DNA from: an uncultured Verrucomicrobia subdivision 3 bacterium | GTDB lineage: Bacteria; Verrucomicrobiota; Verrucomicrobiia; Limisphaerales; UBA11358 | Length of the DNA: 64,000 bases | Direction: 5' to 3' | Assembly: GCA_903865745.1 (NCBI GenBank) | Contig: CAIPKV010000078.1 | Location: 29,108-93,107, forward strand | Part shown: one piece after another, positions 25,836 through 34,082 of the stretch | Numbering within the stretch: position 1 is the stretch's first letter | Layout of the letters: the number at the start of each line of letters is the position of its first letter | Translations under genes and position numbers: made by a program | The notes under the pieces: generated by a model | What the model was told of the DNA's origin: nothing | The model's database searches: none | The model's input: only the letters and a program-made list of their open reading frames with translations

Positions 25836-26750
25836 CTAGTCCTGCGCCCCGTTCTTCTTCTCCTGCGCCACCAGCGCCTGCTCGAAACAGTCCAGCGCCT
25901 CGTCATAACGTTTTAGCCGGTTCAGCAAGCCGCCCTTTTGCAGATGCGCAGTGACCAGCGTTCCGTCCGCCGCAATCGCGCGATTGCAAGTCGCCAGCGC
26001 CTCGTCATTGCGACCCAGCTTTTCCAACGCCGCCGCCCGTTTGACCAGCGCCTCGGCGTGATTCGGTTGTGCGGCCAGAATCTTATCCGCCGCGAGCAGC
26101 GCCGGCTGCGGCTGGTTGGTATCAATCAGCTTTTGGATATCCGCCAGTGGATCGCCCGAGGTTGCAACCAGGTTTTCCGGCAACAATTTCTGGCCGCCTT
26201 CCAGCTCGTGAATGCGTTTCTCCAACTGCCCCACCACATCGAGCAGGCGCGCATTGGAAGTTTCCACCGTCGCGCGGCCCGGCGCCGCGAGCTGATGCAC
26301 CGCGTTCGCATTGGCGATGGCCGCCTGATGGTGCGCGGAGATTTCGGCAATCTGCGAGAACGCGCGCCACTGGAAATAAACCATCAGCAGCAGGATGCCC
26401 AGGCCCGCCAGACCGAACCCGCCCGCCAGCAGCAACGTGAGCCGCTGCGTCTGCCGCGCCGATTCCGCCTCCGCGTTATGCTGGTCCGCAACCGATTGTT
26501 CGAGCGCCTGCAAGCGCGCCGCCAGCAGGTCGGCGTTGCTCTTGGCGGCATCCGCCGCGGCCGCCTGATTTTGTTCGAGGGCGAGCTGCGTGGCGTGGAT
26601 CTGCTCCTGAATCTGGAGATAATTATTGGAGACATCATCGCGCCCGCCATTCGTAGCCGGGTTGGGAGCCGGGTTGGTGGGCTGCGCCAAAACATTCAAC
26701 GCCAGCAGGAGGCTGGCAATCACCGTCAAAACTTTATGCGACAAATTCAT
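25836..26750 (-). CDS. Membrane TPR protein with signal peptide and coiled coil
   Basis: The 304-residue product has a signal peptide (MNLSHKVLTVIASLLLALNVLA), a Gln/Ala-rich coiled coil (about 45-105) and one transmembrane helix (LLLAGGFGLAGLGILLLMVYF). A second short coiled coil follows, then tetratricopeptide repeats at the C-terminus (about 215-300: PALLAADKILAAQPNHAEALVKR, DEALATCNRAI, YDEALDCFEQAL). TPRs imply a scaffolding role; the partner is unknown. Confidence 0.75.
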   Translation of the reverse strand: MNLSHKVLTVIASLLLALNVLAQPTNPAPNPATNGGRDDVSNNYLQIQEQIHATQLALEQNQAAAADAAKSNADLLAARLQALEQSVADQHNAEAESARQTQRLTLLLAGGFGLAGLGILLLMVYFQWRAFSQIAEISAHHQAAIANANAVHQLAAPGRATVETSNARLLDVVGQLEKRIHELEGGQKLLPENLVATSGDPLADIQKLIDTNQPQPALLAADKILAAQPNHAEALVKRAAALEKLGRNDEALATCNRAIAADGTLVTAHLQKGGLLNRLKRYDEALDCFEQALVAQEKKNGAQD

Positions 26751-26820
26751 ACTCGAAGAAAACAGCGTGGCAGCAGATAAAATGAAGTCAAGTCTCGCAG
26801 GCGCAGGTCAAACCGATTAC

Positions 26821-26898
26821 CGGTGGGGCGAGCGTCCTCGCGAGCCGACGTGGTCTGTCAACGGGTGGCAGCGGCTCGCGGGGACGCTCGCCCCACCG
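26821..26898. repeat. Near-perfect 27-bp inverted repeat (REP-like)
   Basis: The left arm (26821-26847) begins CGGTGGGGCGAGCGTCC and the right arm (26872-26898) ends GGACGCTCGCCCCACCG. The arms differ at one position, which would form a G-U pair in RNA; the loop is 24 nt. It sits 8 bp past the stop of the minus-strand gene at 26907 and could act in mRNA 3' end processing, but no U-tract follows. Its GC-rich style recalls the elements at 5287 and 48663. Confidence 0.8.
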
Positions 26899-26906
26899 AC
26901 AAAAAA

Positions 26907-27686
26907 TCATTTCGGTAGATCAAACTCCAGCCGCGTACGCGAGCCGGTCTGGACATTGCGGATTTCCATCTCCTGCAATTCCCACTGGCCGTTGACCTTC
27001 TTAAACGATTTCGGCGCGAACTCCTTGAGCAACTGGCCGCGCGCATCGTAAGCCTCGGCCTGGACGATGCCGCCGCTGTCCTCATCGATCCACGACACCA
27101 CGCGCGAATAGTCGGGAAGATTGGGAAACGCATTGGGATTCGGATTGGTGCTTTCAAGGACTTGGCAGGCGCAATTGCGGCGGAATTCCTTTTTCAAGAC
27201 CTTCTGCGCCGGCCAATGAAAAAACTCGAGCCCTAAATCCATCGCCCAAAAATCTCCGGCAAAATGCAACTTGTCCACAACTTCGGATCTTTTCAGGATA
27301 TGCGGCAGGTGATTGGTCGAAACAAGCGTCATCTCATACTGATTGGAACCCGAACCATCATGTACAACCACGAGCTTTTCAAAAGCCACTTTATTTGTGA
27401 GCAGCGTTTTTTGATAAACACTAGTCCAATTGGTTGGCGTCACGATGATTTCAAACTTCATTGGAATTTCTGAGCGTATTCCATTCTCATCGCGGATTTT
27501 TAATGTTCCAGTCAGCGTTGAATTGGTCGCCGGACGTTGTTCTAAAAACCGCTGCGCCAGTTTGCGCCCTTCAATTTCCGAGTCAGACAAGCCGTTCGTC
27601 GTCTGCGCCTTCGCGCCTAAGGCCAAAAACAGCACCAATCCAGCCATTAAACCGGTGGCGGGGCGGAATATCGTCCAGAACTTCAT
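26907..27686 (-). CDS. LolA-like outer-membrane lipoprotein-sorting family protein
   Basis: The 259-residue exported protein has a signal peptide about 1-28 (ending LALGAKA). The body contains TGTLKIRDENGIRSEIPMKFEII, then HWPAQKVLKKEFRRNCACQVLES. The C-terminal DEDSGGIVQAEAYDARGQLL with NGQWELQEMEIRN is the pattern of LolA/LolB-fold proteins often annotated as outer membrane lipoprotein-sorting proteins. True LolA function is not shown. An alternative is a lipid-binding protein of an RND or MMPL export system. A REP-like palindrome follows the stop. Confidence 0.7.
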   Translation of the reverse strand: MKFWTIFRPATGLMAGLVLFLALGAKAQTTNGLSDSEIEGRKLAQRFLEQRPATNSTLTGTLKIRDENGIRSEIPMKFEIIVTPTNWTSVYQKTLLTNKVAFEKLVVVHDGSGSNQYEMTLVSTNHLPHILKRSEVVDKLHFAGDFWAMDLGLEFFHWPAQKVLKKEFRRNCACQVLESTNPNPNAFPNLPDYSRVVSWIDEDSGGIVQAEAYDARGQLLKEFAPKSFKKVNGQWELQEMEIRNVQTGSRTRLEFDLPK

Positions 27687-27800
27687 CCGGCAACGCTAGG
27701 ACGTCCGCCCATGCCTGTCCAGTAGGGATTCTGCAAAACGCCGCCGACGCCGGTTCGCCCCCCGCCAAGTCCAAAACCGGCTCAAAAACCTCAAAAGGAG

Positions 27801-27818
27801 GCGATTTTGACTAAAAAC
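27801..27818 (-). other. Edge motif shared by islands A and C
   Basis: On the minus strand this reads GTTTTTAGTCAAAATCGC, 17 of 18 bases identical to 5175-5192 at the right edge of island A. In both cases the motif lies at the end of the island farther from the upstream gene (lon here, uup there). A weaker relative, GTTATTAGACTAAAACCC, ends island F at 57248-57265. Confidence 0.6.
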
Positions 27819-27835
27819 GACGCTTTTCGACCAAA

Positions 27836-28150
27836 AACGCCTCGTCACCAGCGGTAGATGCACGTGCATCTGCGTCATTTGGAGATGCAAATGCCGCAGG
27901 TGATGCATCACTTGCCGTAGTTGCATGTGCAAATGCGGCACTTGCACACGCAAATACGCCATCTGCACACGCAAGTACGTCATCTGCACGTGCAAATGGC
28001 GCATTTGCACGTTGGAATGGCTTAGTTGAAGCTCCAACTACGGCATTTGCACATGCAAATGCCCTAGATGCACGTGCAACTGCCGCGTTTGTACATGCAA
28101 ATGAGGCAGGTTGAGCGCCGTTTACCTCGGCTGCACGCTCAGCTGACGCC
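27836..28150. repeat. 21-bp-period repeat island C
   Basis: Fifteen units start every 21 bp from 27836; the 12 units from 27857 to 28108 are the clearest. The consensus carries the palindrome TTTGCACGTGCAAA, many units with CACGTG or CACATG at the centre, followed by a TGCCGCA-like spacer. It fills the 549-bp gap between the lon stop and the next minus-strand gene. The remaining flanks show only the edge motif at 27801. Frames on both strands stay open and Ala-rich, but I regard it as non-coding. Confidence 0.9.
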
Positions 28151-28235
28151 GATGAAACGTCACCCGAACTGGCTTGGAAGGCAGATTTACCCGTTGAATC
28201 GGGATTTGGGGCAGACCGACAGGGGAAAAGGGGGG

Positions 28236-30647
28236 TTACTTCGCCGCGAGCGCCAGTTGCAGCACCTCGGATATCTGCTTCACGAAGTGTACCTTCAGCT
28301 TGGCGCGCACTTCCGCCGGCACATCCTCCCAATCCGGCCGGTTGCCCTCGGGCAGAATCACCTGCTTCACGCCGAAGCGCGACGCGGCAATCACCTTTTC
28401 CTTGATGCCGCCCACGCGCATCACGCGCCCGCGCAAACTAATCTCGCCGGTCATCGCCGTGTCGGAACGCACGCGCCGCTTGCTCATGAGCGAGGCGAGC
28501 GCCGCGCAAATGGTCACGCCCGCGCTCGGTCCGTCCTTCGGTGTGGCCCCGGCGGGCACGTGAATGTGCAAATCGTATTTGCCGTAATCGTCAAAATCGA
28601 GGTCGAGCTTCTTTGCCTGACTGCGCAGATAGCTCACGGCGGTCTGCGCGCTCTCCTTCATCACTTCGCCGAGCGACCCGGTGAGAATCAAACTGCCGCG
28701 CCCGCGCATCCGCGTGGCTTCGATGAAGAGGACGTCGCCGCCCACCGGCGTCCACGCCAGCCCGGTCGCAATGCCAATCTCATCAATCTTCTCCGCGCTC
28801 TCCAAAACGAACTTCGCGTGGCCGAGATAGCCTTTCACATCCTTCGGCTCCAGCTTGATGGTTTGCGCCGAACCGTTCAGGGCCACAATCTTGCGCGCGG
28901 CTTTGCGGGCGAGCGCGGCGATCTCGCGTTCGAGCTGGCGCACGCCGGCTTCGCGCGTGTATTCGCGGATCAATTCGCGCAGCGCGGCGTCAGAAATCTT
29001 CACGTCATTGCGCGTCAGGCCGTGTTCCTCCAACTGGCGCGGCACGAGGTAGCGCCGGGCAATCTGCAATTTCTCCGACTCGGTGTAGCTGGGCAGCTCG
29101 ATGACTTCCAACCGGTCGCGCAGCGCGGGATGAATCGGGTCGAGCCAGTTCGCGGTGGCGATGAAGAGCACGCGCGACAAATCAAACGGCAGATCGAGGT
29201 AATGATCGGTGAACGTGTGGTTCTGCGCGGGGTCGAGCACTTCGAGCAGCGCGGACGCCGGATCGCCGCGCACATCCGCACCGACCTTGTCGAGCTCGTC
29301 GAGCAGGATGACGGGATTGCGACTCTCAACGCGGCGCAGCGTCTGCAAAATCCGGCCCGGCAACGCGCCCACGTAAGTGCGGCGATGCCCGCGAATCTCC
29401 GCCTCGTCGCGCATGCCGCCGAGCGCGATGCGGGCGAACTTGCGGCCGAGCGCGTCGGCCACGCTTTTGCCGAGCGACGTCTTGCCCACACCGGGCGGGC
29501 CAACGAGGCAAAGGATCGGGCCTTTGATTTCTTTACGCCGCTTGAGCACGGCGAGAAATTCCAGCAGGCGGTCTTTCACCTTCGCGAGGCCGAAATGTTG
29601 GTCGTCTAAAATCTTCTCTGCCACCTTGAGGTCGAGCTTGTCCTCGGTCTCCTGCTGCCACGGCAGCGCGAGAATCCAGTCGAGGTAATTGCGCGAGACG
29701 CCGTATTCGGCGGCAGCGGGCGACGTCTGCTGCATCCGGTCAAGCTCCTGATTCGCGGCCTTGCGCGCTTCGTCAGGCAGCTTGGCCTTCTCAATCTTCT
29801 CGCGCAGCGTGCGAATCTCGTTGGCGTTCGGGTCGGTGTCGCCGAGCTCGCGCTGGATGACGCGCATCTGTTCGCGCAGGAAAAAGTCGCGTTGCGTCTT
29901 GGAGATGTTGGACGCCACGTCGTTCTGGATCTTGGAACTTAGGTTCAGCACCTCCTGTTCGCGGCTCAGGAGCGGCAGCAGCTTTTGCAAACGCTCGCGG
30001 ACGGATATGGTTTCGAGCAACTTCTGCTTATCCGCCAGCGGCAGGCCGAGGTTCGCGGCGATGAGGTCGGCGAAGTGGCCGGGATGCTCGTTGTTGAGCG
30101 CGGCAATCTTGACCTGATCCGATAGCGCGGTGGAAACTTTGGCAATCTCCTCGAACTGCTTATGCGCATTGCGCAGCATCGCCTGCAACTCGACGGAATC
30201 CTCCGTCTCATCGCGCAGCAGCTCGTAGCTCGCGCGCAGATACGGGTCCGCCGGCTGAAACTTATCGAGCCGGATGCGCCACAGGCCTTCAACCAGAATG
30301 CGCACGGTGCCGTCGGGAAACTTCACCATCTTATTTAGCCGGGACACGCAACCCACCCGGTGCAGGTCATCCGGTCCCGGCTCGGGGACATCAGGATTCA
30401 GCTGCAACACGGCGGCAAACAGGCGATCGCCCGCGACGAGGTCGTCCACGAGTTTGAGGCTGGGGCCGGTCTCGACGAGCAGCGGCACGACCGCGCCCGG
30501 AAATATCACTATGTCCGAAAGGCCGAGGATGGGCAGGAGTTCCGGCAGCGTACGCGACGACACGCGCCCCGGCGCCTCGCCCTTTTCGCCGGTGCTGAGG
30601 ATGCTGACAAACTCTGTCTCGGCCGATTTTGTCGTCGTATTATCCAT
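28236..30647 (-). CDS. lon: ATP-dependent protease Lon
   Basis: Lon is the cytoplasmic hexameric AAA+ serine protease that degrades misfolded and regulatory proteins. The 803-residue product has the N-terminal substrate domain (about 30-225), a helical linker, Walker A GPPGVGKTS with Lys389, Walker B VILLDELDK, and the protease domain. There the catalytic dyad is Ser708 (DGPSAGV) and Lys751 (GGIKEKVIAASR), spaced 43 residues as in E. coli Lon. It lies 44 bp downstream of an hsp20 gene on the same strand, consistent with joint heat-shock expression. Island C follows its stop. Confidence 0.97.
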   Translation of the reverse strand: MDNTTTKSAETEFVSILSTGEKGEAPGRVSSRTLPELLPILGLSDIVIFPGAVVPLLVETGPSLKLVDDLVAGDRLFAAVLQLNPDVPEPGPDDLHRVGCVSRLNKMVKFPDGTVRILVEGLWRIRLDKFQPADPYLRASYELLRDETEDSVELQAMLRNAHKQFEEIAKVSTALSDQVKIAALNNEHPGHFADLIAANLGLPLADKQKLLETISVRERLQKLLPLLSREQEVLNLSSKIQNDVASNISKTQRDFFLREQMRVIQRELGDTDPNANEIRTLREKIEKAKLPDEARKAANQELDRMQQTSPAAAEYGVSRNYLDWILALPWQQETEDKLDLKVAEKILDDQHFGLAKVKDRLLEFLAVLKRRKEIKGPILCLVGPPGVGKTSLGKSVADALGRKFARIALGGMRDEAEIRGHRRTYVGALPGRILQTLRRVESRNPVILLDELDKVGADVRGDPASALLEVLDPAQNHTFTDHYLDLPFDLSRVLFIATANWLDPIHPALRDRLEVIELPSYTESEKLQIARRYLVPRQLEEHGLTRNDVKISDAALRELIREYTREAGVRQLEREIAALARKAARKIVALNGSAQTIKLEPKDVKGYLGHAKFVLESAEKIDEIGIATGLAWTPVGGDVLFIEATRMRGRGSLILTGSLGEVMKESAQTAVSYLRSQAKKLDLDFDDYGKYDLHIHVPAGATPKDGPSAGVTICAALASLMSKRRVRSDTAMTGEISLRGRVMRVGGIKEKVIAASRFGVKQVILPEGNRPDWEDVPAEVRAKLKVHFVKQISEVLQLALAAK

Positions 30648-30691
30648 CCGTGGTTATTAGATAAGACCGCGCCCGATAAGTACAGGCCCGG

Positions 30692-31105
30692 TTAAACTCC
30701 TTCGCTGATGGGAACTTTAGTGGTCTTGGGCAGCGGCTTCTGGGCCGGCGGCACGTCCACACGCAGAAAACCGTTGATGTAAACCGCCTTCGCCTGACCC
30801 AAATCGTAACCGGGCGGCAGATCAAGCACCGTCTCGAACGGCCCGTAGCTAATCTCCATCACCAGAAAACTGCAATGCGGCGAGCGACAGCAATCCGGCC
30901 GGACGCCGTTGATGCGCAGGCGCTGGCCTTCCACGGTGATTTCGAGGCTGTCGCTCTTCATGCCGGCGAGTTCGGCTTTGATGACGAGACCGGCTTCCGT
31001 GATATAAATATCCGTATTCGGGGTCCACCGACCCGTGGCCGCCTCGCCCGCACCGTTAGGGCGTTGGAAGAAATGAGTGGTGGAACTGGATTTGGTGACT
31101 GCCAT
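30692..31105 (-). CDS. Small heat shock protein, Hsp20 family
   Basis: This is a 137-residue alpha-crystallin-domain holdase. The domain covers about 28-128: TPNTDIYITEAGLVIKAELAGM is strand 2-3 and LEITVEGQRLRINGVR follows. YINGFLRVDVPPA corresponds to the GxLxV region (here GFLRV). The C-terminal PISEG may be a weak I-x-I-like anchor. It precedes lon by 44 bp and probably shares its promoter. A Cys pair in RPDCCRSPHCS is unusual for the family. Confidence 0.9.
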   Translation of the reverse strand: MAVTKSSSTTHFFQRPNGAGEAATGRWTPNTDIYITEAGLVIKAELAGMKSDSLEITVEGQRLRINGVRPDCCRSPHCSFLVMEISYGPFETVLDLPPGYDLGQAKAVYINGFLRVDVPPAQKPLPKTTKVPISEGV

Positions 31106-31147
31106 GCGAAAAGTTGGTTATTTGAATTCTCGTCCTGATTAAATCCG

Positions 31148-31306
31148 TCAAGGCGTGGCTTTCTTCGACTTGGCGTCGGCTTCGCCCTCGTGCGGACAGC
31201 CGCAACCGCAACCGTGCTTGTGATCTTTGGTGCCGGAACTGCGCCACACAAAAAAGGCGGCAACGCCCACCACGACCGCCAGTGTAATGATATTCTGCCA
31301 GCTCAT
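31148..31306 (-). CDS. Small Cys/His-rich single-span membrane protein
   Basis: The 52-residue product starts MSWQNIITLAVVVGVAAFFVWRSSG, one transmembrane helix. A cytoplasmic or periplasmic tail DHKHGCGCGCPHEGEADAKSKK with alternating Cys suggests metal binding. The layout matches the FeoB-associated Cys-rich membrane protein family, although no feoB is nearby. I chose the ATG at 31306; an upstream ATG at 31333 would add nine residues. Below the length usually called automatically, so easily missed. Confidence 0.65.
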   Translation of the reverse strand: MSWQNIITLAVVVGVAAFFVWRSSGTKDHKHGCGCGCPHEGEADAKSKKATP

Positions 31307-31431
31307 GCCGCCAACATAATCTCTATCAGCCAACGCGCAAATGGAATTTTCTATCGGCCCCCACTCTCTGCCAATCCGGCCCGGCCCAACTTTGCGCCTT
31401 GAACCGCCCGCCCGTAACCGTAAATTGGCGC

Positions 31432-31854
31432 ATGGCCGAATTGTTCCGCCACGCGCACCGCGTGACCTACGCCGAATGCACCGTCGGCAACCACATCTAC
31501 CACGCGCGCTACCTCGACCTGCTCGAGGCGGCGCGCGGCGAATTCATGCGCGCCCTCGGCACGCCGGTGCTGACGTTGCAGGACGCCGACTATATTTTCC
31601 CCGTCATCGAGGCGCGGCTGCGCTACAAATTTCCCGCGCGCTACGATGACGCGCTGACCATCGAAGTCTGGCTGACGCTCGTCGAGCGGGTGCGCCTGAA
31701 CTTCGGCCATCGCATTGTGAACCAGAACGGCCAGCTAATTCTCGAGGCAGAAACCTTTCATTGCTGCACCAGCCGCGATGAAAAGCCGAAGCGCCTGCCG
31801 CCGGAACTCGTGGAAAAGCTGAAGCCGTACCTAAGTCCGACAACTTTGTTCTAG
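31432..31854 (+). CDS. Acyl-CoA thioesterase, YbgC/4HBT hot-dog family
   Basis: This is a 140-residue hot-dog-fold protein. HRVTYAECTVGNHIYHARYLDLLEAARGEFM corresponds to the YbgC/4-hydroxybenzoyl-CoA thioesterase active-site region, in which the usual D-x-x-G-H-v becomes ECTVGNHIYH with Glu or Asn replacing the usual Asp. The rest (FPVIEARLRYKFPARYDDALTIEV) fits the fold. The substrate is unknown, probably a short acyl- or aryl-CoA. The ATG at 31432 is preferred over the TTG at 31399. Confidence 0.82.
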   Translation: MAELFRHAHRVTYAECTVGNHIYHARYLDLLEAARGEFMRALGTPVLTLQDADYIFPVIEARLRYKFPARYDDALTIEVWLTLVERVRLNFGHRIVNQNGQLILEAETFHCCTSRDEKPKRLPPELVEKLKPYLSPTTLF

Positions 31855-31965
31855 CCAACGAGAATCGGCGGACGCAGGGAGAACTTATTCACCGAGGCTA
31901 AGCGGCTGATTTTTCATTCAACCTTGCGCAATTCGCTTTTCTTTGCTCAAATTCAGCGGCGCGCG

Positions 31966-33450
31966 ATGCAAAACCAACTTCAACCTTACCCCAAACATTA
32001 CTGCGGCGTCTTTGGCGTCTTTGGCCATCCCAATGCCGCCGAGCTGGCCTACTTCGGCCTCTACGCCCTGCAACATCGCGGCCAGGAAAGCGCGGGCATT
32101 GTCACTTGCAACGGCGGGAAATTCTATAAGCACCACGGCATGGGCCTCGTGCCCCAGATCTTTAACGACCCCAAGATTCTCCACGAACTCGTCGGCGACC
32201 GCGCCATCGGCCACACGCGCTATTCCACCACCGGTTCGTCCAATCTCCGCAACGCCCAGCCGCTCACCGTCGACTGCGCGCGCGGCCAGATCGCCGTCGC
32301 GCACAACGGCAACCTGACCAACGCCGCCGTCCTCCGCGACGAGCTCGAATCCCGCGGCCTCGTCTTCCAGACCTCGGTGGATAGCGAAATCATTATCATG
32401 ATGCTCGCACAGCCCGAATTGGGCGGCGTCGCCAACTCGCTCGTGCAGACCTTGCGCCGCATCGAAGGCGCCTATTCCCTCGTCATCATGACGGAGAAAG
32501 AGCTCATCGGCGCGCGCGATCCGCATGGCTTCCGCCCGCTCTCCATTGGCAAGACGGCCGAGGGCGCCTATGTGCTGTCCAGCGAGACCACGGCCTTCGA
32601 CCTTATCCATGCGCGCTTTATCCGCGACGTTGAGCCGGGCGAAATTGTCATCATCAACGAGAAAGGTCTGACCAGCATCCAAGCCTGGCCGGAACATCAG
32701 AAGCGCGCGTTCTGCGTCTTCGAATACGTTTATTTCGCGCGGCCCGACAGCGTCCTCAACGGCCACAGCGTTTACGATGTCCGCAAAGAGATGGGCCGCC
32801 AGCTCGCCCGCGAGCACAACGTCAAGGCCGACCTCGTCATCCCCGTCCCCGACAGCGGCGTGTGCGCCGCGATGGGTTACTCCGAAGAGTCCGGCATTCC
32901 CTACGAGATGGCATTCATCCGCAACCATTACGTCGGGCGCAGCTTCCTCCAGCCGACGCAGCTCATTCGCGACTTCAACGTCCGCGTGAAGCTGAATCTC
33001 ATCGAGTCCCTCGTCAAAGACAAGAGCGTCATCATCGTGGACGATTCCATTGTGCGCGGGACCACCTGCCGTTCCCGCGTGAAGACCCTCAAGGAAGCCG
33101 GCGCGCGCGCGGTGCACGTGGCGGTGAGCTGCCCCCCGCACCAATTCCCCTGCGTGTACGGCATAGATTTTCCCGATCGCAGCAAACTCATGGCCGCGAA
33201 CAACACGGTGGATGAGATTCGCAAATATCTGAACGCCGACTCCCTGCATTATCTCTCGCAAGCCGGGATGGTGGCTGCCACCGGTCAGGCGAAGGAAGCG
33301 TTCTGCATGGCCTGTTACGATGGCAAATATCCGGTGCCCTACGATCCGCTGCTGGACAAGCACATCATCGAGCGCCGCCGCAAGCTGACGCAGACCCTCG
33401 GCGAAGCCGCCGCGAAGGAAGACGCCCAAGGCAAGCTGCTGAAAGTCTGA
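31966..33450 (+). CDS. purF: Amidophosphoribosyltransferase
   Basis: This is the first step of purine synthesis: PRPP plus glutamine gives phosphoribosylamine. The 494-residue product has a short propeptide MQNQLQPYPKHY before the N-terminal nucleophile Cys13 (CGVFGVFG). The glutaminase domain follows, then the PRTase domain with the PRPP loop VIIVDDSIVRGTT. Cysteines in RAFCVFEY, FPCVYGIDF and FCMACYDG fit the [4Fe-4S]-containing Bacillus-type enzyme. The ATG at 31966 is chosen because it leaves a normal propeptide; an upstream TTG at 31924 would lengthen it. Island D starts 43 bp after its stop. Confidence 0.96.
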   Translation: MQNQLQPYPKHYCGVFGVFGHPNAAELAYFGLYALQHRGQESAGIVTCNGGKFYKHHGMGLVPQIFNDPKILHELVGDRAIGHTRYSTTGSSNLRNAQPLTVDCARGQIAVAHNGNLTNAAVLRDELESRGLVFQTSVDSEIIIMMLAQPELGGVANSLVQTLRRIEGAYSLVIMTEKELIGARDPHGFRPLSIGKTAEGAYVLSSETTAFDLIHARFIRDVEPGEIVIINEKGLTSIQAWPEHQKRAFCVFEYVYFARPDSVLNGHSVYDVRKEMGRQLAREHNVKADLVIPVPDSGVCAAMGYSEESGIPYEMAFIRNHYVGRSFLQPTQLIRDFNVRVKLNLIESLVKDKSVIIVDDSIVRGTTCRSRVKTLKEAGARAVHVAVSCPPHQFPCVYGIDFPDRSKLMAANNTVDEIRKYLNADSLHYLSQAGMVAATGQAKEAFCMACYDGKYPVPYDPLLDKHIIERRRKLTQTLGEAAAKEDAQGKLLKV

Positions 33451-33493
33451 GCTCCCGCCGTCCGTCCGCAATCCCCGGTGACCCATTCTGAGG

Positions 33494-33871
33494 CTCCCGC
33501 CCTCAATTCCTAACCTCCCGCACCGAGTGCGGGGACCCCCGCGTTCCGTCCCGATGCTCCCGCAGTCAGTGCGGGGACTCCCGCACGGATTCCGGGAGCT
33601 CCCGCAGCAAGTCCGGGAACTCCCGCATCCGGTCCGGGGGTTCCCGCATCCGGTCCGGGGGTTCCCGCAGCTAGTCCCGATGCTCCCGCACGGCGTGCGG
33701 GGACACCGCCATTCAGTCCCGGTGTGCCGCGACGTGGTCGCGGTGTGCCGCCACCAGTTCGCGGCGTGCCGCCATGCGTTCGCGGTGCACCGGCACGGCG
33801 TCGCGGCATGCCGCCATGCGTTCGCGGCGTGCCGCCACCGAGTCCCGTTGTGCCGCCACGGCGTCGCGGCG
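33494..33871. repeat. 21-bp-period repeat island D
   Basis: Eighteen units start every 21 bp from 33494 to 33851 with no phase slip, the longest of the seven islands. Left units follow CTCCCGCA - 5 bp - TGCGGGGA, so each unit is itself a small hairpin. Right units change to TGCCGCCA - 5 bp - TCGCGGCG while keeping the phase. It lies between purF and deoC. The rest of the 632-bp gap (33872-34082) has no gene, but ACTTACGCA at 33919-33927 recurs beside island E. Confidence 0.92.
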
Positions 33872-34082
33872 CTTAGGTTTGGCGCCCCGATTCCTCGTAG
33901 CCGACCTCGAAACCAACCACTTACGCAGAATAGGGCTTTTTACAAGCTCCCGACCCATCCCCGAACCACTTGAAGCCCTCCGCTTAAGCGGGGAAGCACT
34001 CCGGTCCGAAACGCGATTGGTTGGAAACCGAATTGACGCCGTTTGGCTTCGGCTCCAGAATCAGCGCCCTTAAATATCTGAC

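Noticed and set aside
27811..28332. Ala-rich frame of 173 codons in island C
   Set aside because: Openness follows from the repeat; it also overlaps the 3' end of lon on the same strand in a different frame.
28068..29609. Antisense frame of 513 codons opposite lon
   Set aside because: Lon is intact on the minus strand with its catalytic residues; the antisense frame shows no family features.
31918..33486. Antisense frame of 522 codons opposite purF
   Set aside because: A shadow of purF.
33510..33973. Overlapping plus- and minus-strand frames in island D with 7-residue repeats
   Set aside because: Both strands are open to a similar extent, as expected from the period alone; no ribosome-binding site and no homology that I recognise.
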